Shown here: positions 37,540 to 45,427 of the stretch, piece by piece
Numbering within the stretch: position 1 is the first letter of the stretch
Layout: the number at the start of each line of letters is the position of its first letter
From: DRTC01 sp964521025
Lineage (GTDB): Bacteria; Cloacimonadota; Cloacimonadia; Cloacimonadales; TCS61
DNA: 64,000 nucleotides
Assembly (NCBI GenBank): GCA_964521025.1
Contig: CAZFPK010000011.1
Span: 26,885 to 90,884 of the forward strand
Direction: 5' to 3'
Program-made: the position numbers and the translations under genes
Notes under the pieces: generated by a model
Databases searched by the model: none
Seen by the model: only the letters and a program-made list of their open reading frames with translations
Told to the model about the DNA's origin: nothing

Positions 37540-37941
37540 CTATTTCATTTTTAAAAGAGGTAAAAACGGACTTTCCGGTCTTACTCCAAGTTTCTGTTCT
37601 TTCATATCGATTATTAAATCCAATTCTTCTAAAACGATCTGTCCAATCAAAGGTTCGCAATTCGGAGGACCTAAAACACAATCAAAATTACCGGTTCGAT
37701 CACCGATCTGAATTTTTATCGGTCCGACTTTAGTTAATTCCTCCTTTCTCTCACCCGCAAAACTGACAATAACTTTTCCTGTTTTTGGAATATCGAGTAG
37801 TTCGATAACTTCTTGTGGTAATAGAGTTAAAGTTGCTCCACTACCGATCAAACAATCTAATTCGATTTGTCTGATTTTTTCTTTTTTAAGATATTCATCA
37901 AAAACATTTACAAATTTCACATTTGTTTTTACTTCGCCCAT
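37540..37941 (-). CDS. retropepsin-like protein lacking catalytic Asp
   Basis: 133 residues, ribosome site AAGGAG. Clan AA single-domain aspartic protease fold: LDCLIGSGATLTLLPQEVIE at the place of the active-site flap, and CEPLIGQIVLEELDLIIDM near the C-terminus. The family motif is L-I-D-T/S-G-A-T; here the codon is GGT (Gly) instead of GAT (Asp), so the catalytic residue is missing. It may be a dead homologue with a binding role, or hold a recent mutation. Confidence 0.72.
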   Translation of the reverse strand: MGEVKTNVKFVNVFDEYLKKEKIRQIELDCLIGSGATLTLLPQEVIELLDIPKTGKVIVSFAGERKEELTKVGPIKIQIGDRTGNFDCVLGPPNCEPLIGQIVLEELDLIIDMKEQKLGVRPESPFLPLLKMK

Positions 37942-38003
37942 AAAATCTCCTTTGCTGGTTATATAAAATGATTAATCTGATTTATAGTCAAGTTTTATAA
38001 CAG

Positions 38004-38825
38004 TCATTTATTTTTTTGTTTCCATAATGAAATTACTTTTTCCATCGGCTTCAATATCTCCTCTAACATCTGAAAGTCGATCGTTTGCCTGCTGTCGCAA
38101 ATGGTTGTATCCGGTGAAAAATGAGTTTCGATCATTAGACCGTCAGCACCTGCTGCCATTGCTGCCCAACTTAAAGATTTGATCATTTCCCGTTTGCCGG
38201 AACTGTGAGAAGGATCGACGATAATAGGAAGATTGCTCAGACTTTTAACGGCTGGAATCGCGGAAATATCGAGAGTATTCCGCGTGTAATTCTCAAAAGT
38301 CCTGATCCCTCTTTCGCAAAGAATTACATTTCTGTTTCCTGCGTCCATTAGATGTTCTGCTGCTAACAACCATTCTTTGATCGTACTGCTCATTCCCCTT
38401 TTCAGGATGATCGGATTCGAGATTTTCCCGAGTTTTTCCAGTAGAGGATAATTGTGCATATTGCGTGTTCCGACCTGCAGAATATCGACAAATTCGGACA
38501 TTTCACCGACATCCTCAGGGGAAATAATTTCAGAAACAGAGATCAATCCTGTTTTTTCACTTACTTTTTTGATTATTTCCAAACCTCTTCTTCCCATTCC
38601 CTTAAAATCATAAGGAGAAGTTCTTAATTTATATGCTCCACCGCGGAAGAAATTGATACCCATTTCCTTCAATTTAATTACTATTTTCAGCAAGTCTTCA
38701 TAATTCTCGATCGTACAGGGTCCGGCAATGAAAGTGAAATCATTTCTGCTGATGATTTGATCTTTTATTTTGATCTCGATATTTTCAGAATTTTGATGTT
38801 TCAGGTTTTCTATTTCTTTCTGCAT
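38004..38825 (-). CDS. aroF: 3-deoxy-7-phosphoheptulonate (DAHP) synthase
   Basis: 273 residues from ATG 38825, which has CAGGAA upstream; a GTG six codons earlier overlaps the preceding gene and lacks a ribosome site. AroA-beta/KDO8P-synthase-like type I DAHP synthase: FIAGPCTIENYEDLL, FFRGGAYKLRTSPYDFKGMG, LQVGTRNMHNYPLL, ILKRGMSSTIKEWL, VILCERGIRTFE, IVDPSHSSGKRE. First step of aromatic amino-acid synthesis from PEP and erythrose 4-phosphate. No ACT or chorismate-mutase domain, so feedback control is not visible. Confidence 0.9.
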   Translation of the reverse strand: MQKEIENLKHQNSENIEIKIKDQIISRNDFTFIAGPCTIENYEDLLKIVIKLKEMGINFFRGGAYKLRTSPYDFKGMGRRGLEIIKKVSEKTGLISVSEIISPEDVGEMSEFVDILQVGTRNMHNYPLLEKLGKISNPIILKRGMSSTIKEWLLAAEHLMDAGNRNVILCERGIRTFENYTRNTLDISAIPAVKSLSNLPIIVDPSHSSGKREMIKSLSWAAMAAGADGLMIETHFSPDTTICDSRQTIDFQMLEEILKPMEKVISLWKQKNK

Positions 38826-38839
38826 ATTTTTTTCCTGAA

Positions 38840-39757
38840 TCACAACATTTTTCGTAACTCACTCTGTTTTAATTTTAAAACACCAAACTGCAATCCTCGA
38901 TCACTGACATAGATCTTGTCGGTTTGGAAATGATCGACAATTTCCTTGATGATCATCGTTCCGGTCTGGATTATTTCCGCTCCGGAAGGTTCGAACGGCA
39001 CTATTTCTGTAATTTCTTCTCCATCCACTTTTTGAAATCGCTGATATAAATCGTAAATATCTTCTTTCTTCAGAATACACTTATGAACCTTTTCGGAATT
39101 GTATTCTTTTAGGTTCTGATTTGCTGCTGAGAGATTGGTTACAATTCCACCGATGCCGATGAAAACCGGATTCTCAAAATTTTTCAAATCGATCTTTTTC
39201 AAAATATTACGGGTGAAATATATCCTCTTTTCCAGACAATTAGGAAATTTATTAAAGAGTCTTCTTATCCCCAGATCGATACTCTCGGTGGAGATTATTT
39301 TTTTATTTCTGATCAAAGTAAATTCAGCGCTTCCTCCTCCGACATCGAATAAAATGATCTCAGAAAATTGAGGAAATTCGTCGATATTCGCTATTCCGTT
39401 CAGATAAGCTTCCTTATCCCCGGAAATAATATTGAATTTACACTTCAAAACCTTTTCGATCCAATTCGCAAGTATCTGAATATTCCGGGCGTCTCGAGAA
39501 CAACTCGTACCAATGATAATAATATTTTCTGTATGAACGAGTGAAAATTGGTAGCTCTCTTTGATTATTTTTTTCGTTTTCTCGATACTTTCCGCTGATA
39601 GACATTTGGAAACCATGCCTTTTGCTAATTCCGATGTGAATGACATTCTTTTCAGAATGTTGAAACTTTGCTGTTTTTTTTTTGCGATCAGAACGAGGAT
39701 ATTATGCGAACCGACATCGATAATAGCATAGATATTACTCGGATTTCTTCCTTCCAT
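38840..39757 (-). CDS. Ppx/GppA-family phosphatase
   Basis: 305 residues, near the usual length of the short form (about 300). Actin-like ASKHA fold: AIIDVGSHNILVLIA (phosphate 1), GTSCSRDARN, ISGDKEAYLNGIAN, ILFDVGGGSAEF (phosphate 2), FIGIGGIVTNLSA. Hydrolyses polyphosphate or (p)ppGpp; which one cannot be told. Tight minus-strand run with the NYN-domain gene upstream and DAHP synthase downstream. Confidence 0.87.
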   Translation of the reverse strand: MEGRNPSNIYAIIDVGSHNILVLIAKKKQQSFNILKRMSFTSELAKGMVSKCLSAESIEKTKKIIKESYQFSLVHTENIIIIGTSCSRDARNIQILANWIEKVLKCKFNIISGDKEAYLNGIANIDEFPQFSEIILFDVGGGSAEFTLIRNKKIISTESIDLGIRRLFNKFPNCLEKRIYFTRNILKKIDLKNFENPVFIGIGGIVTNLSAANQNLKEYNSEKVHKCILKKEDIYDLYQRFQKVDGEEITEIVPFEPSGAEIIQTGTMIIKEIVDHFQTDKIYVSDRGLQFGVLKLKQSELRKML

Positions 39758-39775
39758 TTTCAGAATTTCCTAATT

Positions 39776-40603
39776 TTAATAACGATAAACAGATTTAATA
39801 TTATCGGCTTGCCAGCCTTTTTCTTTCCCTTTCTTTAATTCAAATTCAAAGATCTGTTCCCGATTCGGTAAAGTCGTAATATCGATGTTATCAAGAAGTT
39901 GACTGCTATGAAAAAAAGCGGTCTCGTACGGAGATTCGTTTTTCCGGGAGTCGGTTATCCATAAACCTCCGCTGATATCTTTCATAAAACGCATAAATCC
40001 GTAGCCTTTATAACCATTTTCGGGATGAAAAGAATAGCATACACCTCTTACGATTTTTTTATCTTGATTTTTATAACTATATTCTACCGGCAGAAGTTCA
40101 GGTACTAAATAACCTGATGTAAAAACATCTGCTTCATTTTTCAAAACATGAGCAACATTGTTAAATGCCAGAACCTCAACTCGACAACCCTTATTCTGTA
40201 ATGCTCGTACAACTTGCACAAAGTCGCCGTCACCGGTTACCATCAGAACATAATCCAACCTTTCAGACTGCATCAGTGTATCGACAGCCATATCCAGGTC
40301 GGCATTTGCTTTTCCGTATTTATTCCCCTGTTCATCATGGAACCAGCGCACTTGTTTGACGATAATTTTATAACCGAAATCTCTTAAAGACGAATGAAAC
40401 CTATCCTGTTTTTTTTTATATTCCAGATTTACCCTTGCCATTTCTTCATCATAAGCAACATAAGCATTCAAACGAACAGCAACTCCATTATTCCGACAGG
40501 CAAATTCCCGCAGAACATCATATTGCATTCCAAATCCACCATTCATAGCAATATTCTGTACATCGACATAAACTCCGACTTTGATCGGACCTTTTGCTTC
40601 CAT
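39776..40603 (-). CDS. NYN-domain (LabA-like) putative ribonuclease
   Basis: 275 residues from ATG 40603, which has GGAGG upstream; the longer frame to 40639 has none. PIN-like NYN fold: VGVYVDVQNIAMNGG, KANADLDMAVDTLM and MVTGDGDFVQVVRALQNKG supply the conserved acidic residues. Residues about 170-275 (SFHPENGYKGYGFMRFM, FFHSSQLLDNIDI) look like a cold-shock/OB-type RNA-binding extension. Predicted RNA-cleaving or RNA-processing enzyme. Confidence 0.8.
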   Translation of the reverse strand: MEAKGPIKVGVYVDVQNIAMNGGFGMQYDVLREFACRNNGVAVRLNAYVAYDEEMARVNLEYKKKQDRFHSSLRDFGYKIIVKQVRWFHDEQGNKYGKANADLDMAVDTLMQSERLDYVLMVTGDGDFVQVVRALQNKGCRVEVLAFNNVAHVLKNEADVFTSGYLVPELLPVEYSYKNQDKKIVRGVCYSFHPENGYKGYGFMRFMKDISGGLWITDSRKNESPYETAFFHSSQLLDNIDITTLPNREQIFEFELKKGKEKGWQADNIKSVYRY

Positions 40604-40736
40604 AAAACCTCCAAAAATTATTTTACATTTTCCAGACAAATAATTTCAATGCTGATAATTTAAAAAATATTTACCGATTTCCTAATTTTATCTTGTTAGA
40701 AGTATATTAAAAGGAATAATAGATTAGAAAGGTCAT

Positions 40737-40886
40737 TCCCAATCAGGGGATTGGGACCGATGAAAATCTGCACCTCACTCCTCGCACTTCGCAACTCGCA
40801 CCGTACCTTTCTATTTTTCTCTTATTTCCTTTTTTTTTCTTTCTCCTTTCTCCATTTTCCTTTTTCCCTTTTCCCTTGTCCCTTCT
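40737..40886. other. hairpin, TCGCA-rich tract and polypyrimidine tract
   Basis: A CCCAATC / GATTGGG hairpin near 40737, a TCGCA-repeating stretch at about 40770-40802, then about 80 bases almost only of C and T on +. This lies downstream of the Omp85 gene on -, where the transcript would be polypurine. No gene seen. Confidence 0.5.
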
Positions 40887-42593
40887 TTACATCTTCATTT
40901 CAATCCCGAAATGGATGATACCATCGAAAGGATTCCTGAACTCCCCGCTTTGATATCTTAAACCGTAATCGATCCTGAGAAGTCCGAGTTTTGTCTCGAC
41001 TCTTAGACCGAATCCAAATCCGAAAAGCAGACCGAATTTATATTCTTCACTCTCAACATAACCATAATCAGAAAACAAGAAAACTCTGGAATTTCGGGAT
41101 AACAAATATCTCAATTCCAGGTTCGACCAGCCGACACGATAACCGTAAAATTGCTTTTCGTTAAAACCTCGCAGGTTGGAATTTCCTCCTAAATAATAAT
41201 ATTCGAGTTCTGATAAGTTCTTATTTTCCAACACATTGGCATTAAGAGCGACAGCAAAAATGAGTTTCCCTGATATTCTTCTGAAATTCGTAAAACTTGT
41301 TTCGACTGCTTGCCTGGAATTCTTATCGTTATTAAATTTATTGAAAATATAAAAATACTTTATCCGGAGATCATTTCCTGTTGTTGGGTTCAGATAATAA
41401 TCCGTATTATTGAAATTCCAGAAAATACCTGCTTTCTTATAAGAAGCTTTCTCTATGATAATTGGTCTTCTCGAACCAGGGAAAATTTCGTCTATACCGA
41501 GAAAGATTCCATATTTATTGATCAAATTATAGAAATAAATCTCAGATTCAAAAGTCGATTTCGTATATGTTGAATCTACTTCCTCCCTGAAAATCAGGAA
41601 ATCTCCGCTGATCGGGTAAGAAAAAGGTCCCGATTCATGGTATTTCAATTCGATTTGACTCCTGTCGAAAGATAATCTTTGCCATCTTAAAGAGATCGAC
41701 CTGTCTGTCCCGAAAAGATTCAGAAAATCGAGATTCACAAAACCGGTTAAACGATTTTTCTTATCCTGGGAATTATCATAACCTAAAATTCCCGAAAGAA
41801 AGGTCATCCTGTCTTCATCGATATTAAAGAGCAATTGTTTATGATTTAATGGAATTAAACTGCAATCGCGAATGTATTCCTTTTTCCGAACCAGTTCTGC
41901 TGCTCGATCCAGAACCATCGGATTTACTTTCTCTATCTTATCGATTTGGGAAATCTTCAGAAGTGTTCTGCTTCTCGTTGTTTCATTTCCTTTGAATTTA
42001 TATTCCTCAAATTCACAGAAATCACCTTCGGAAATTGAAACAAAAGCCCTGACTCCGTCATTTTCCCAAACCAGACTATCGAGTTGAACATCGACAAAAA
42101 GAAAACCATTAAAAGCATAATATTCCGTAAGATTTTGCATGAGAAGGGAAAGCTGTTTTATATCGATATTCTTTGTTGGATTCGATTCCAGTATTTTATT
42201 TCGGGAAATATATCGGTTACCGGATAAGACCACATCCTGGATGATCACTTTCTCGTTTTCTTCGATCCTGAAAAGAACATCGATATGTTCCGGACTAATA
42301 GTATTGATCTCAGGAAAATGTACTTTTACCCGGTAGAATCCTTTCTTAACATAAAATGCGGAAATTCTTTGTACATCTTCATTCAGCGTTTTCTGATTGA
42401 AATATCCACCCGGTTCGGAAGATATCGCAGAAAGAAGTTCTTTATCGGTTATAAAATAATTTCCTTCGAAATGAATATCGCCGATCAATAATTCAGTGCA
42501 GTAAATTGGAGAAAAAGCAAGAAAGATGATCAAAAGAAAGGAAATAGGAAATCGGAAATTGGAGATAGGAAAATTTTTAATTTCTAATTTCAA
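40887..42593 (-). CDS. Omp85-family outer-membrane protein, BamA/TamA-like
   Basis: About 568 residues. N-terminus uncertain: the frame is open to 42677, but that part is translated palindromic element; a TTG at 42593 with GGGAG about ten bases upstream is preferred and puts a signal peptide (FPISFLLIIFLAFSPIYC) near the start. POTRA-like domains follow (IGDIHFEGNYFITDKEL; IIQDVVLSGNRYISRNKIL; FCEFEEYKFKGNETTRSRTL), then a barrel from about 260 with the conserved GGNSNLRGFNEKQF loop motif. Assembles or secretes outer-membrane proteins; short for BamA. Confidence 0.75.
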   Translation of the reverse strand: MKLEIKNFPISNFRFPISFLLIIFLAFSPIYCTELLIGDIHFEGNYFITDKELLSAISSEPGGYFNQKTLNEDVQRISAFYVKKGFYRVKVHFPEINTISPEHIDVLFRIEENEKVIIQDVVLSGNRYISRNKILESNPTKNIDIKQLSLLMQNLTEYYAFNGFLFVDVQLDSLVWENDGVRAFVSISEGDFCEFEEYKFKGNETTRSRTLLKISQIDKIEKVNPMVLDRAAELVRKKEYIRDCSLIPLNHKQLLFNIDEDRMTFLSGILGYDNSQDKKNRLTGFVNLDFLNLFGTDRSISLRWQRLSFDRSQIELKYHESGPFSYPISGDFLIFREEVDSTYTKSTFESEIYFYNLINKYGIFLGIDEIFPGSRRPIIIEKASYKKAGIFWNFNNTDYYLNPTTGNDLRIKYFYIFNKFNNDKNSRQAVETSFTNFRRISGKLIFAVALNANVLENKNLSELEYYYLGGNSNLRGFNEKQFYGYRVGWSNLELRYLLSRNSRVFLFSDYGYVESEEYKFGLLFGFGFGLRVETKLGLLRIDYGLRYQSGEFRNPFDGIIHFGIEMKM

Positions 42594-42607
42594 ATTTCTA
42601 ACTCCCT

Positions 42608-42736
42608 TGTCATTCTGAGTTTTTTTCTTGTCTTTCTCACGACCGTGTCCGGCTTCTGACGGAAGAATCTTCAACAATTAATTTTTTCCGGTAAGAGATT
42701 TCTCGTTCAAAGCCGTTGAATGTGACCTCGGAATGA
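42608..42736. repeat. dispersed palindromic element overlapping ispG 3' end
   Basis: 129 bases with ends TGTCATTCTGAG and CTCGGAATGACA. It supplies the last 20 or so codons and the stop of ispG and lies across the upstream frame of the Omp85 gene. Shares internal blocks with 34185-34306. Confidence 0.75.
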
Positions 42737-43784
42737 CAGAAGTTTTAATATGTCCAATCAGCTCATCTACCAATTTACTTTCAGGCACTTTTTTCAGGAT
42801 TTTTCCCTTTTGGAATATCAGCCCTTCTCCTTTTGCTCCTGCCATGCCAAAATCCGCTTCTCTTGCTTCTCCCGGACCATTCACAACGCAGCCCATCACT
42901 GCAATTGTCAAATCTTCCTCAGAAAAGGACCTCAACCTTTTTTCTACTTCTTTAGCGATCTTTATCAGATCGATTTCAGTCCTGCCGCAAGTCGGACAGG
43001 AAATAACCTGTAAACCTTTTCTCAAATTCAAAGATTTCAGGATTTCTTTTGCTACAATAACTTCCCGGATTGGATCGGCAGTCAGAGAAACTCTGATCGT
43101 ATCGCCGATTCCTTCTGACAGCAAAGTTCCGATCCCAATCGATGATTTGATCGTGCCGGCAAATTCTGTTCCTGCTTCCGTTATACCAAGATGCAGCGGA
43201 TAATCTACTCTTTCGCTTAAAAGATGATACGAATCGATTGTTAGAGGAACTGAAGATGCTTTCACGGAGATTTTCATTTCATAATATTTTTCTTTTTCCA
43301 GGATGGAAACATGTTCGAGCGCACTTTCCACAATTCCTTCTGCAGTAACACCATATTTTCGCAGTTTCTCTTTTGATAACGAACCGCTGTTCACGCCGAT
43401 CCTGATCGGGATTTTTCGCTCTCTGGCAGCAGCCACAACTTCCCGAACTTTCTGCTCCGAACCAATATTTCCCGGATTCAAACGCAATCCGTCCACTCCG
43501 TTTTTTATGCTTTGTAATGCTAATTTATGATCAAAATGGATATCAGCGATCAGAGGAATGGAAATTGATTTTCTTATTTCTTTTAAAGATTCTGCTGCTT
43601 TTTGGTCGGGAACAGCAACTCGAATGATTTCACATCCAGCCGGAATCAACTCGCGAATTTGCTGCACAGTTTTCTCGATATCACGCGTATCCGTATTCGT
43701 CATGGATTGGATGGAAATTGGATGATTGCCGCCGATCCGGATATTTCCGAGTTTGATGGTTTTGGTTTTTTTTCTTTTTATCAT
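42678..43784 (-). CDS. ispG: 4-hydroxy-3-methylbut-2-enyl diphosphate synthase (IspG/GcpE)
   Basis: 368 residues. MEP isoprenoid pathway enzyme with a [4Fe-4S] cluster; cluster cysteines are in SCPTCGRTEIDL and MGCVVNGPGE. TIM-barrel half about 1-250 (SIQSMTNTDTRDIEKT, IPLIADIHFDHKLAL, RLNPGNIG), cluster domain to about 345. The protein normally ends near LVDELIGHIK; here about 20 further residues (SVIPRSHSTALNEKSLTGKN) are translated palindromic element. The ribosome site is weak. Confidence 0.95.
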   Translation of the reverse strand: MIKRKKTKTIKLGNIRIGGNHPISIQSMTNTDTRDIEKTVQQIRELIPAGCEIIRVAVPDQKAAESLKEIRKSISIPLIADIHFDHKLALQSIKNGVDGLRLNPGNIGSEQKVREVVAAARERKIPIRIGVNSGSLSKEKLRKYGVTAEGIVESALEHVSILEKEKYYEMKISVKASSVPLTIDSYHLLSERVDYPLHLGITEAGTEFAGTIKSSIGIGTLLSEGIGDTIRVSLTADPIREVIVAKEILKSLNLRKGLQVISCPTCGRTEIDLIKIAKEVEKRLRSFSEEDLTIAVMGCVVNGPGEAREADFGMAGAKGEGLIFQKGKILKKVPESKLVDELIGHIKTSVIPRSHSTALNEKSLTGKN

Positions 43785-43820
43785 ATATTATTCTTTTTCA
43801 AAATTTAGGAAGGCAAAATC

Positions 43821-43843
43821 TTCAAGGTTTGCCAAACCTTGAA
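43821..43843. repeat. perfect palindrome upstream of ispG
   Basis: TTCAAGGTTT-GCC-AAACCTTGAA, three-base loop. A second dyad, TTCGACTCGA / TCGAGTCGAA with a ten-base loop, lies at 43866-43895. Confidence 0.75.
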
Positions 43844-44017
43844 GGTTTGAGCCATTTTTTAACTATTCGACTCGAAAGCACAGCGTCGAGTCGAAACAAT
43901 GCTATATCTGAAAACTCAGTTTATTTATTTGGAATTATGTCCCAAAATAAGTTTTGGAACAAGAAAAAAATATCTATCTCTGTGTCCTCTGCGTCTCTGT
44001 GGCAAGCAAATCCGCAA

Positions 44018-45379
44018 CTATTTCAACACCAGCATTTTCTTAACCTGCGAAACACCTTCTGATTCTAATTTGTAGAAATAAGTTCCTGATGCCGGAGTAT
44101 TCCAGACAATTTCAGCACCATTTTCTCCAGTTTCAGATAAACCAAAAGAATCGACGAGTTGACCTTTACTATTGCAAATGGTCAGTGTTGCTGTTTGCTT
44201 TTCTTTTACGACATATTTAATAGTAGTAGAACCTTTGAACGGATTCGGATAATTGTCATACAGCACCGTAATTTCTGATATTTCCTCCGGTTCGGGAATA
44301 TCGATAGTTAAAGTAGTCGAACCGATTATTACCGCACTTCCATCCAGATCAACTGCTTCCAGGTCGTAGATGTAAGTTTCTCCATCTACAACTTCCGTAT
44401 CGAGGAATTCGTAACTTGTTGTTTGTGAGCTGTTCGTAGCATATTCTGTATGGATCAAAAGATCATTGCGATAAATATTAAAAACACTTAAATTACTTTC
44501 TGTTTCCGTTATCCAGGAAATGGCTGCAAATTCCTCCTGCATTACTGCTTGGAAAATGGATAACTCAATCGGAACTGGACAGTCTGATAAAGTTAAAGTT
44601 CCATATGTCATACCACTTGACATTATTATATTTGTATAGCCCTCTCTATCCATAGGTAACAAACTACAATAATTTTCAACAATCAGATTATCTCCAGCAG
44701 ATGGTTCTATATTAAATGCACATCTATCAATATCCAATAAACCTGAATCATAGTAGAAACAATTAGGATTTGTAATATCAATAATATCATCGGGTCTTAT
44801 TTCTATCCATGCTCTGAAATCAAAATCACCAAAACTTGGTGCCGTTGTTACCGTTATTTCAATATGATTTCAAGCAAAACCTTCCCATGCTTCCCAATTG
44901 CTTATTTCTAATTCACTTGTTCCGGAACCGCAAGCAGGACTTGTGATAAATTCACTATGTCTCCACATACCAGCCAGTGTCCAGTCAGCATTATCGAAAA
45001 TTCTCAAATAGATTTGATCGGTAGTACAGTTAGCAACCGGTTCAGGTGGACTTCCGGCATCATCTTCCCAATTAAAATATGCGTTTGTCAGAAAAAAACC
45101 TTCTCCAATGCCAACCGAACTACCATTCATAAAATCTTCACCCCAGTTGTTATTGAGTTCAGTTCCGTGCGGATCGTTCATTACATCATAAAAACCTGGT
45201 ATTGTCGGAATACAGACATGAATTGCCCAACCATCAGGAATCGGAGTTACACCATCCGGGGCATAAAGCGGTGTAACCAGGTTGAAATCGTCTGTGTACA
45301 TGAATTGCTGGAGAACATCCTGTCCGAATACAAAATACGCAATCAATGTAAATGAGAGAATAATCAATAATTTTTTCAT
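44018..45379 (-). pseudogene. T9SS cargo protein gene interrupted by in-frame TGA
   Basis: One frame runs from ATG 45379 (signal peptide MKKLLIILSFTLIAYFVFGQ) to a stop at 44018, broken only by TGA at 44870-44872. The 169 residues before it form an exported beta-rich domain. After TGA the frame continues without other stops (NHIEITVTTAPSFGDFDF, then an FN3-like domain). It ends in a complete T9SS sorting domain (NYPNPFKGSTTIKY, GTYFYKLESE). A single base change (for example TGG or CGA to TGA) would explain it. Recoding is possible but no good evidence supports it. Without readthrough the product cannot be exported by T9SS. Confidence 0.7.
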
Positions 45380-45427
45380 TTCGTTAACCTACTTTTAACG
45401 AACCGTTAGTTTCTCAAATTTCTTAAC

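Noticed and set aside
44820..44872. Selenocysteine recoding at the TGA in the T9SS gene
   Set aside because: A small CACCAA-GTT-TTGGTG hairpin follows, but it starts about 28 bases after TGA and is weak, the context lacks a redox motif, and no selenocysteine genes are seen.
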